From: Oscarella lobularis
Lineage: Eukaryota > Porifera > Homoscleromorpha > Homosclerophorida > Oscarellidae
Length of the DNA stretch: 64,000 nt
Direction: 5' to 3'
Assembly (NCBI RefSeq): GCF_947507565.1
Contig: NC_089183.1
Location: 1,984,001 to 2,048,000 of the forward strand
The position numbers and the translations under genes were made by a program. Below, piece after piece: positions 42,322 to 51,509 of this stretch (positions are counted from its first letter, which is position 1; the number at the start of each line of letters is the position of its first letter). A model generated the notes under the pieces. The model saw nothing but the letters and a program-made list of their open reading frames with translations. It ran no database searches and had not been told where the DNA came from.

Positions 42322-44255
42322 CGCCGTAGTAATTTGCATGAGAGAAGCAGACCCGTATATCTCGTGATTGGAAATGTATTGTTTGAAGTTTGCAAACTTG
42401 CATTTTGTTCAGGAAAAACTTGAAATAGGTGCAACCTCTCGTAATTGACCATCAAGTTTAAACTAGCGTTTGGATAGGCAATACCACGCTATTTGCCACA
42501 ATTCTTTTCCTAAAGTATAAAGAACGGTCACCGTCGATGATCACTGCTGTAAGTGCTGCAGTTTTGAATGAGGCAGTTGAGTTGCTGACTGCCAAAGATG
42601 AATAGAACGCTGGCTGCGATCGTCGTCCGCCGCACAGGCATAGACGTGTACATTAACTTGCAGCGGCGCGGTTTTTCGGCATCTAGCTAGGAGCGCCGGA
42701 AAAACAAAGTATGTCATAATAAAGGCAGTTCAGACTATTTTCAAACGCAACGTGCACGAACTGACACCAGAGCCGCTGGTAATGTCCAATTGTTTTGCAA
42801 CTGTGTTCTACAATTAGAACGCGAAGCGAAAGAGCTGCAGCACACTTTACTTTACAAGATATGCAACAAATGCGGAGAGGAAAATTTTTATGACTTTTTA
42901 GTGCACTTTCGGAGCATCGGGGATCTTTTTTGCTTGGCGTATAGCGTAACGGCTGATTCTTCGATTCTCCGTGGGCATCTCCGTCTACCTAAGCCATCCT
43001 TTGCCTTACGCCATCGTAGACAAGCCCAACTTCTCTTTCTACAAGGCAGGTAGGCGTTGGCATGGCATACGTCGATAAAGGCGCTTCGTCGTGTAGGCAT
43101 ATAGCTAGCTACGCAACCAACGCGATATAACGGTACCGCAGTTCCTTTACTCGAAATGACGATCGCGCCTTAATTCGTGCATGAGAGGGGCCACGCCCCT
43201 CGATCGATCCTCAGATAAAAGCGTAAGCGAATCTTATCTATCAGCGTTGTTCTTTGGCGTCAGCCAGACGAGCCGATGCATGAAGCAGCCAATCAGCCTT
43301 GTGATCTAATAAGCTAGGCCGTGCTCCTAGTTCCATGCAACTTTCCTCTTCAATTAAGGCCGCCTGTAGTATTTGATTGCTTCTTATGTTGCGCTTGAAT
43401 GCATGCGTATAAACAGTCCCAAACACGCCGGGATTTCTCGACGTTTATTTCTTTTGGACGTCCAAGTGTGCAGTGTTCTCGCTAGACGTTTACCGAGTGG
43501 TACTGCGCCACCCGGTTGTTATTTGCACCACCTGGTTAACAAAATTTAGTGTTCTGCGCCACTCACGTAGAAACTGTTTTAGGTAAAAGGCGACTAGAAA
43601 GTGTAATTAACCATCGAATAGAATTAATTAATATGCCATAAGTGGGTGTGGTCGAGTAAAAAAGTGGGCGTGGTTAAAAAAATTTCGCGCGCGCGCGCGC
43701 GCGCGCCACCCACTTCACTATTCCTGGCGAGAACACTGCAAGTGTGGCTAAGTGAACCCGTATCGTTGCTCAAAAAGGACAGTCATTGATTTCTCGCCCA
43801 CCATGCTCACCCGCCAGTTTCTACTTTTTCATTTCATACTTTTTTAGAGAATATAGGAAGTGTCGACGCTCACGAGCGTCGCATTATCTTTATCATTAAT
43901 TTCGGTTCAATTCACTCCGCGCGCATGAATGAGAGCACTTTTACGTCACCTAACCAATCCAGTCAGACTGTTAGAGAGAATAATTTATGCTTCTTTCGGT
44001 GCTCGTAGCCGAAATGAGTTGCGCGCGGGAGGGGGGAGAGGCTGCGCTGATGTGTGGCACGATCTCCCACCGCACGCGAGGATGATGAAATTTCAGCTGC
44101 CTTGTGCCGCGAGTGGGTCCAGGAGAGTGGTGTGTTCCGTCGCCTAGAGTCAACCGCATGAAGATGATGCTCTCCTGTAAAATAAACAATTCCAGCAAAG
44201 CATTGTTCCAGTAGAACAAAACTATGAGGATTGAAAAAATAGCACAGATCCTAAA
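42322..44255. repeat. Intergenic duplicated region upstream of ROCO-4
   Basis: No intact gene. About 42420-42900 resembles 55930-56290 upstream of ROCO-5; about 42930-43350 is the shared intergenic block. A MITE sits at 43471-43738. The part from 44050 to 44255 matches 56740-56932 downstream of the full receptor gene, including the CATGAAGATGATGCTCTCCT segment. The whole stretch is duplicated from that neighbourhood. Confidence 0.45.
43471..43738. mobile_element. MITE with CAGTGTTCTCGC termini and a perfect 8-bp target duplication
   Basis: A 268-bp element. The left end CAGTGTTCTCGC and right end GCGAGAACACTG are inverted repeats. It is flanked by CAAGTGTG on both sides (43463-43470 and 43739-43746). 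It contains a GC dinucleotide run (about 43685-43706). Termini and duplication length fit a nonautonomous hAT element, a different family from the CAGTGGCG ones. Confidence 0.85.
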
Positions 44256-45740
44256 CTACGATGAATTGAGAAGTCCCGAACGTTCCCCGTCACTATTATA
44301 GGCCCTCGCCTTCTTGAACGAACAAAGGCGCTGATTTTTCCAACGTTCAGACTTGACGAACGTTTTCCCCAGTGTAACAATAACAGTCAAAACCCGCCCT
44401 GAAAACATAGTCAAGAATCCTAAATAATTATAATTAACACAATTTACCTGCAACGAAGAGAAGAAAGACGCTATTGGCAGCAATAACGATAGCACTAAAG
44501 GCCTTCTGATCAACGAGACTATTGTAACCAGGATCTTCTTCATCAGTAAACGAGAGCAGAACCAGGGTCTCCATCATTAGATTAATGGAAATAACGCCGA
44601 GAGCGATTAGCTGCAGCCAATGTCCAAAACTACGCTTGATGGGTTTCAACTGGGCGTGCAGAACGAGGAATAGAGTAGCGAGTAACATGGCCAGTGCAAT
44701 TCCCGAATGACTTTGACGTCCAAAGAAACCCATGCCAACGGTGAGAAAGAATTTTCGTCCAATTTCCACCACTTCCCAATACCAATATTCGCTTTTGTAA
44801 TTACTGTCGAGAAATCGAAGGCTCTTCACGAAATCGCTAACGAACGCGTACTTCTTCAAAATCGCGTCAGGAAGCGTCTTACGCCGTCGAACCTCTAACC
44901 CAACAAAAAGTAGGGCAGACAGTATAATAACATACGCTAACAGTGCCCAGCAAAGGATCCACAAGGCAGTGGACATCGAATAATTGCACACGACACTATA
45001 GTCCTCCTTTAGTAGCCACCTGCAGTCTTCGCTATTTTCCGTTCCATTGGAAGTCGAAATCGATTCTCTCAGACACACTTTCATACATGTCCAGTCTTTA
45101 TAGGGAAACGTCGCCATTATAGAAGCAGCCGTCGACGGATAACTAATAAATAATATCCACCAACTGTTTCTCATACGCGACGTTCTCGACTTGGAGATCT
45201 TCGTCTCGACAGCGTCTCGATCTCGACTACACAAAATAACGTAGCGGCGTCGCGCCTTGTAGTAGGCCCAGATCGACAGGAGCAAAGCGAGTTGACACGC
45301 GAATTTAAATATTGGAATCATCAGAGCGTTGAATCGAAGGTTCTTGTTCAGACACGTCGGCGTCGCGACGGCGATTATATTCAGTTCGAGTAGCTTCATA
45401 AAATGTCCAATCGATAGGAGAGCGCGTGGCCAGGGCACGTAGGAGAGAACGTCGAACACGGCGGACATAACCTGAACAAAACCGACGATAATTTTCAAAG
45501 CGGAGCTGATTTGATCCATCAGATCGTCGCGACTATTTCTCAGTCGATCGATGACGTAGAGAACGGCGGCTAGGACGCCGAGTAGAACGACTAGAAAGAA
45601 GAGTTGTAGAGCCGTTCGCCATTTTTCAGGACACTTTTTGCATCGCTGGAACCACGTGTAATAATTGTCCTGCATTGACTGCACAGCGTTCCCTCATACC
45701 CTTCGGCGCACATAGCGTTGCGACTTATTCATCTAGTCAT
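44256..45740 (-). pseudogene. 5'-truncated copy of the Cys-rich multi-pass membrane receptor
   Basis: The multi-pass half of the gene at 56933-61438 is duplicated here: hydrophobic segments such as FLVVLLGVLAAVLYVIDRL, then a terminal exon 44256-44398 spliced after 44448. Upstream of the first helix a single C is missing (TGCAGGACAATTAT for TGCAGCGACAATTAT), which shifts the frame, and a TGA replaces an Arg codon. Homology ends near 45740, where the FIST-4 upstream block begins. All LRR and Cys-rich exons and the promoter are absent. It is a pseudogene made by a duplication whose edge fell inside the gene. Confidence 0.8.
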
Positions 45741-45912
45741 CGCTTCTATCGCCAATTTCAATTCGGAAGCATTCTCACGAAAACTGACGCTGTCGTGTGC
45801 TGTGAAAGTAGCCCCTCAGTCGTTGTCACCGCAGCCTCGACTCCTATGGTCGCCCAAAGGAGCGAGACGAGAGACTCGTCCTTCCCACGACGACGACGCG
45901 CGCGCTATCACG

Positions 45913-47154
45913 ATGACTTCCTCCGCTTCTGCATCGCCTCTCGACCTTCCCGTCGTCCTTTACGAAATTTTCCGTCATTGCAACGCTCGCACGCTCGCCA
46001 GAGCGAGTTGCGTCAATCGCCTATGGCGCGAAACGGCTCGACGCGTGACGTCAAACGCCGTCAGAGCGTTCTCGACCCACTTTACAGCGCGTTCGACGTA
46101 CGCCGAATGCCTACTCGACGTCGCTTCTCACATCGACACGCTCCAACGCGCACCAGCAGCTCTCCTACTATTCATTTCGCAGAACGACGATGACTATGAC
46201 GTCGACGTAGTGACGTCATTTTGTCGTAGAATACCATCAAATTGCATAGCAATGTTCTGCGACAACGAACGCGTAGGCGTCATCGGCAAAGACGGACGCG
46301 TTTTCGAGTCGGACGATAAACAACCGGTCGTCGTGACGACGCTCGTCATTCCTCGATTAAATAATATGTCCGTTCAACTGCTCGGCTTGAACGTATTCGA
46401 GAGTCCGGAAAAATTCACCGAGAACGCGATTCGCAGTCTCTTTGCTAGTAGCAACGACCGGAGCCGCCAAAGACCCGAGCAGGAAGTCGTGAATTTATTC
46501 CCCGGTGGCGTCATCGATTACGAGTCTTCACGTCTCGTTCTCTGCTTGACGTCCTGCGAAAGTCAACACTCACCCGGTATCAGTCAGCCCTTCTATCGCG
46601 GAATTCTTCGTTTTCGTCGTCGTCATGGTAACGCACTATCTAGCGCTCTCGTCGGCGGTACGGTCATAGGGAGTAGTCGCTGCTACGTCGGTGCGACGGA
46701 GATTCCTTATCCTAATTCGTCTCGTCTCGGATTGGCACTCGGAGGAGTCGGTTTTCGGTCCGCTACCGTGGTGTCACGCGACGTTCGAGACGTTCGAGAC
46801 TTGATGGCGAGAGTTCGTCGAGATTTGGGTGGTGGCGCGTCGACGCTTCGATCCGCCGCGTGTTTTGCGTGTATTTCCGTCGGGCGACGAGACGACGTCG
46901 TACCCGGATCGTCGTCGGATCCTTTGCACTCGATGCGAGCGCTCTTTCCCGGCGTTCCCGTCGTCGGTTTTTTGGGCAATGATGAGTTTGGCGAATTGGG
47001 TGCCTGCGGTTATGAGGATGAGGCTGGCGCGGGTGGCGGCGACAGCGACGGCGACGATCAAGAAGATCAAGAGCGCTCCAAGAAGCGCAAGCGTGTTGAA
47101 GCGTTTCAACATGCTTTCACGTTTGCTTTTGGATTTCTGACTTTACCCAGCTAA
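45913..47154 (+). CDS. FBXO22-like: F-box/FIST-domain protein, FBXO22-like (FIST-4)
   Basis: An intact single-exon gene of 413 residues. The F-box (LDLPVVLYEIFRHCNARTLA) and both FIST parts are complete. The FIST-C motif reads PGVPVVGFLGNDEFGELG, with Asp instead of Gly in the turn. The acidic run is interrupted (GGGDSDGDDQEDQE). The frame is also open for 65 codons upstream to an ATG at 45718, but that extension is leader sequence in the paralogs, so 45913 is preferred. It is convergent with ZYG11-like 3, the same pairing as at FIST-1. Its upstream side is fused to the truncated receptor copy. Predicted role: SCF substrate receptor, substrate unknown. Confidence 0.87.
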   Translation: MTSSASASPLDLPVVLYEIFRHCNARTLARASCVNRLWRETARRVTSNAVRAFSTHFTARSTYAECLLDVASHIDTLQRAPAALLLFISQNDDDYDVDVVTSFCRRIPSNCIAMFCDNERVGVIGKDGRVFESDDKQPVVVTTLVIPRLNNMSVQLLGLNVFESPEKFTENAIRSLFASSNDRSRQRPEQEVVNLFPGGVIDYESSRLVLCLTSCESQHSPGISQPFYRGILRFRRRHGNALSSALVGGTVIGSSRCYVGATEIPYPNSSRLGLALGGVGFRSATVVSRDVRDVRDLMARVRRDLGGGASTLRSAACFACISVGRRDDVVPGSSSDPLHSMRALFPGVPVVGFLGNDEFGELGACGYEDEAGAGGGDSDGDDQEDQERSKKRKRVEAFQHAFTFAFGFLTLPS

Positions 47155-47509
47155 GTTTATTGCCTTTCCTATGGCAGTTTCGCGTAATATCAGCTGGTGT
47201 ACTTCTAGGACGCTAGGTGGGTGGCTTAGAGGCAGCGTGCAGTGAATTCCTCGCGAGAGAATATCTGTAGTCGACACCGAGTCGTGTGAGCGCATATAGT
47301 TCAATTTCTCTTTTGTTTCGCCTACCAAGAAGACGTGCAGCTTTACGTGCGACGAGGATGGTAAGTTTGTAGATCAAAACCCGTCCGCGCATTAAACAAC
47401 ATAATTCAATCAACGAAAAACATCATATTAGCACACGAAAAGAGATTGTGAAGACCAACCCACAAGGATAAACTTATCAAACACAAAAAATTGGTCGCTC
47501 TCGTCCGGC
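47155..47509. other. Convergent 3' region between FIST-4 and ZYG11-like 3
   Basis: Homologous to 6872-7234. No separate gene seen. Confidence 0.45.
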
Positions 47510-49960
47510 TCAGTCTTCTTTGTGCACCGGACATGCCTTCATTACTGCGTCGAACTGGTCTTCCAACTCCGCTGGAATTGAGAGCCCAGAAACCGCATCG
47601 GCACCGACTTCTTTTCTCAGAAGGCACGAAGGACACAACCCGGTTTCGGCGAAATAGTTCTGAGCATGAAAGTAGCTGCAACAAAAGTATGCCAGATGGT
47701 TCAAGCCAAAAGCAGAGACAGCGGGGAATTCAGAGCAGTTGCAAACATTCACCAAAGGCACAAGTGTCGTGTAATAATAGCAGTCAGGATAATTTAGTTC
47801 GGCTTTAGTTGTGCGTTCAAAAAATCCTCTTTTATAGTCGCTGTTTCCAAACACCTTAGCAACCAGAGCATCTTTGCTTTCGACGTCGTTAGGCCAGATT
47901 GAGTCCAGATCGTCGTTGACAATAAGGAGTGCAGCCAAATACGAAGAGGCGACACGCATTCTCTCAGTTGGCGGCGAACACGACGCCGCATCAACAATAG
48001 CCTTGATGACTTTTCGCAAGCACACTGTATGCGCCAAGTCGCGAATTTCAGCAATGTACGACAGGAATTCGACAGCCACGCAGTAACTCGACTTACCCCT
48101 ACCAGCATGAAAATAAAAATACGAGCCTCTTAGGGCCACTTCTGCCAAATTGTCCACAGCTTCAGGAACTTCGACGAAATCTCGGAACAGACTCGGCAGC
48201 CCATAGCACAGTGAACAAAGAGCCCGAACAATTGTAGAAGCTCCAATAAGAAAGTCGCTGAGGGACTGATCCCTTAGCATTATTTCAACGTCAGGATAGC
48301 AATTGATGAAATAGCTTAGGCGAACGCACAATTTAGAAAGATTGCCTTTATTTCTAGCCAAGTGCTGACGAACGATTGCCGGCACTTTTTCGAACAATCT
48401 TCTTAGCGTGCTGTACTTCGAATACGAGTCGTCTGGAAGATTGCTAATGAATGCCACAGCCAAATGCAAAAGAAGAGGTTGTGAGCAAATAAACGGCGAG
48501 AAACGATAAACACTTGAGACTAGGGCTTGAACAAAACAGATCATATCTCTCGTACCATGAAAAGCAGCTCTGTCTGAAAATTCCCGAAGTAGAGGAAAAA
48601 TCTTTGGATCAAGAAATTTCCGAAAAAAATATTCTAGCAGACCACAAGCATGGCGGCCTAAAACAAGTGGCTTCTTGTCTTTAATAGTATACCATTCCAT
48701 TTGGCTATCCAATTCCATTCTGCTGAACAAGCTGTTGAAAAACTTAGCGATCACCTTTGCTGTCTTAGAATCCTTTTCAGTCTGCATGCGAAGCAGTCCC
48801 GCGTAAAGCATTGACGAGACTGGAGAAGGAATCACCTCGTAACTGCGCCGCAATATTCTATGGTCATACAGAGTAACGACATCAGAAAAAGCAGGGTAAT
48901 TTCTCAAAGCGTGCTTGCTGCAATAATCATGAACGTTCGCCCCAGTCGAAATTTGACAGGTATCAGCGCCAAGATCATATTCATTATTATATTCATCCAT
49001 TTTCTCAAGAAATTTGAGTTGGCTGAATCGATTAGTAGCTCTTAGAACGTCGCATACGCAATCCATGGAGAGAGTGTCTGAGCATTCAAGGTGAGTAAGT
49101 GAAGAAGAACTGGTTAGAATTTCGTAAAGGGCGTGTTTTACCCTTGCATAGGATTCGCCGTCACGGCGCCAAGAAACGTAAGAGAGATCAACACTGCTCA
49201 AAAGGCGAAGCTTGGACAAAAACGCTGAAATGTTAGAGCTTAGCGCTGCAGTGACGGTCGATTCTGTGACAGGGATGAAGTACAACGAATTGAGGCCGAG
49301 TTGTTTGAGACGAACACATGCGAGACAGTCAGCGGTGGAGAACACTTCCAAAAGGCTAACAGGAATTCCAGAAATGCATAGGTGCTCCAGTAGAGGTAGG
49401 CTGGACACAAAAATACGCAGCTCTTCAAGAGAAACGGACGTGAATCCAATGTCTAAATGCCTTAGATTTGAAAAATACGGAAGTTCGACTAATCCAATTT
49501 CGCCAATGACATGACGAGCACAGAAGCTCGTCAATGACGTCATGCACTTGTCCTCGACGATTTTCAAGAAAGGAGTCGACAGATCCGCCCAACACGAACT
49601 GAACGATATGTCAATGCTCGTCACGTTGACTAATTCTGCTATTTTGTCGACGAATGCGTTTGGATCGATATCAATACAGTAGAGAGGCAACGCAGTCAAA
49701 CGAATGCGATTTTGATCAAGTAGAATATCGAGGACGCCTGCTGTCAGCTTTCCACGTCGAGCTAGTCCGTCGATAATGCGGTTGGCGATAGGCGGAGGCA
49801 AGCTGACTGAACACGTGGACCGGTCCCCGAGAAGAATCTCGGCGACAGAGGGCAAAGGAGACGCTGGTATGTCACCCAGTGAAGACAAATGCGGAACTAA
49901 GAACGTTTCGCACAGACTTTGGACGGCCCAATCGGACAGCGTGTCGAGATGAACGTCCAT
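47510..49960 (-). CDS. ZYG11-like: ZYG11-family cullin-2 substrate receptor-like protein (ZYG11-like 3)
   Basis: An intact gene of about 816 residues from the ATG at 49960, the start shared with the paralogs (MDVHLDTLSDWAVQSL). Over most of its length it is closer to ZYG11-like 1 than to copy 2, including the segment ELDSQMEWYTIKDKKPLVLG. Near its C terminus it shares the LNYPDCYYYTTL form with copy 2, so it looks like a mosaic. It has the N-terminal LRR half and the armadillo-like C-terminal half, as in ZYG11/ZER1. The function, selecting substrates for a cullin-2 ligase, is assigned by family. A relic of gene X exon 1 lies upstream (ATG near 50057). Confidence 0.84.
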   Translation of the reverse strand: MDVHLDTLSDWAVQSLCETFLVPHLSSLGDIPASPLPSVAEILLGDRSTCSVSLPPPIANRIIDGLARRGKLTAGVLDILLDQNRIRLTALPLYCIDIDPNAFVDKIAELVNVTSIDISFSSCWADLSTPFLKIVEDKCMTSLTSFCARHVIGEIGLVELPYFSNLRHLDIGFTSVSLEELRIFVSSLPLLEHLCISGIPVSLLEVFSTADCLACVRLKQLGLNSLYFIPVTESTVTAALSSNISAFLSKLRLLSSVDLSYVSWRRDGESYARVKHALYEILTSSSSLTHLECSDTLSMDCVCDVLRATNRFSQLKFLEKMDEYNNEYDLGADTCQISTGANVHDYCSKHALRNYPAFSDVVTLYDHRILRRSYEVIPSPVSSMLYAGLLRMQTEKDSKTAKVIAKFFNSLFSRMELDSQMEWYTIKDKKPLVLGRHACGLLEYFFRKFLDPKIFPLLREFSDRAAFHGTRDMICFVQALVSSVYRFSPFICSQPLLLHLAVAFISNLPDDSYSKYSTLRRLFEKVPAIVRQHLARNKGNLSKLCVRLSYFINCYPDVEIMLRDQSLSDFLIGASTIVRALCSLCYGLPSLFRDFVEVPEAVDNLAEVALRGSYFYFHAGRGKSSYCVAVEFLSYIAEIRDLAHTVCLRKVIKAIVDAASCSPPTERMRVASSYLAALLIVNDDLDSIWPNDVESKDALVAKVFGNSDYKRGFFERTTKAELNYPDCYYYTTLVPLVNVCNCSEFPAVSAFGLNHLAYFCCSYFHAQNYFAETGLCPSCLLRKEVGADAVSGLSIPAELEDQFDAVMKACPVHKED

Positions 49961-51509
49961 GGTCGAGTTTAATCCGGGTTTGTGAGAGCCAACTTGATCA
50001 GGTGCCAAGCGCCTACACCACGCGACGGATTTTTTGCTTTCTGTGCAGAAAGGGGAATGACGGTGAGCGTTTTCTCGGCTGCTTTTTTACATCAAAAGCT
50101 GCTTTGAAATTAGGAGTGACAAATTTGAATTTATCGAATCTTACGACATCGGTCTGAAAATCGAATGGGTAATTTTGCTGAGGAAGAAATACCTCGCAAG
50201 CAGCGGAGAAGCTATCAGGCTAACTATGTTAATTAGAAGGTACAGTTATTCGTTTGTTGTCATCCGGGACCCTTTTTGCTTCACGGCACCTCGCCATCTC
50301 CGTTTAGCGAAGCCATCCTTCGTCCTAGACGAGCGCAATCTTTTTTTCTACATGGCAGGTAGGTATAGGCGTTGATCCTACCCGTTTTCGCGGCCAAAAT
50401 GGTCTTTCTCGTCACTTGCTTCGCCCTTGTCGCTACGCAAACAACTGGGAAACGCCCAACGTTCTATGCATCGGTACAACGCGCAGCTCCTTTACTCGCG
50501 AGAACGTCACGGAGCTTTCTAGAACAAATTCTTTAGTGGCGACGTCTCGTCGATCGAAATGCCGGTCGCGCCTTCTGTCGCCTTCATCGGAGTCCGGCCC
50601 CTTGATATTCGCGAGTCGCCTGATAGCACAGTTAATCAGCGTCGTTCTTTGCTAGGGACCCATTTACGAAGCCAAATTCAGCCTGTGACGCGGTACGTCA
50701 TCTTTTTTGCTTGAAACGGTGCCCCTCCATTCATTATCAGACTATTCTGAAGTCTCGCTCTTAGCTGACGCGTATTATTCAGTACGAGAGCAAAGTGGAC
50801 CTTTCGTATTTCTCTACCAAGCTTTCTAAAAGATCCCCGGTCAGCCCGTACTGCTTCAAATCATATGCCTGTACAATCTTTCCAACTCCTCAAAAAAATT
50901 TCTTGAGATACTCCTCCGGCTGTATTTCTTTACTTCAGCAGACATTTCACGGCACCTTGTCCTAATTCTTGACAAAATTCGTAGCCCCCTATGCAGTAGG
51001 TCGGCTGGGGATCTATGGATTCCGTACCAACAATTATTCCCAAGAAACGACCCCAAGGTGTACAGTCGCACGCCATTCGCTCAAAACGTGCGAGACGTGT
51101 ACCTCCATATTATTGCATAAAGTCAAGCTGAGTTGGAGGGAGGGACAGGCGAATTATATTACGGCGTCCTCGTTTTTTTTTGAAGCAAACCGCGAGTTTC
51201 CATCAACTAGAGTTACAGCTTGCATAACAATATAGAGTAACGATAAAAGAGAGTACAGCAAAAGGATAAAATGCCAAGTAGTCAGGAAACCAATCCTCCC
51301 TCTGGTTCTAAATGAAAAAACCTAACTAAAAAGTTAAACAAAAAATAAGGACATCGTGAAACGACGATACTAATAGAAAAAAAAGAGTATACGTGCAACT
51401 CTAATTAAGAATATCATATTTAGGGACGACGAATCAGACAGTTTTACTGTGGTTGCCATACTATAGAATGCTGTGTGCGCAATTGATGACTCGAATACCA
51501 CGCAAAGAG
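49961..51509. repeat. Intergenic duplicated region before ROCO-5
   Basis: Gene X exon-1 relic (about 50025-50075), shared intergenic block (about 50150-50680), copy 5 of the decayed coding segment (50815-51090, minus strand), and ROCO 3'-flank block. In copy 5 the frame reads GTESIDPQPTYCIGGYEF and CQELGQGAVK before a stop. No intact gene. Confidence 0.45.

Noticed and set aside
45718-45912. N-terminal extension of FIST-4
   Set aside because: The extension is the duplicated leader, which is not in an open ATG frame at FIST-1 or FIST-2.
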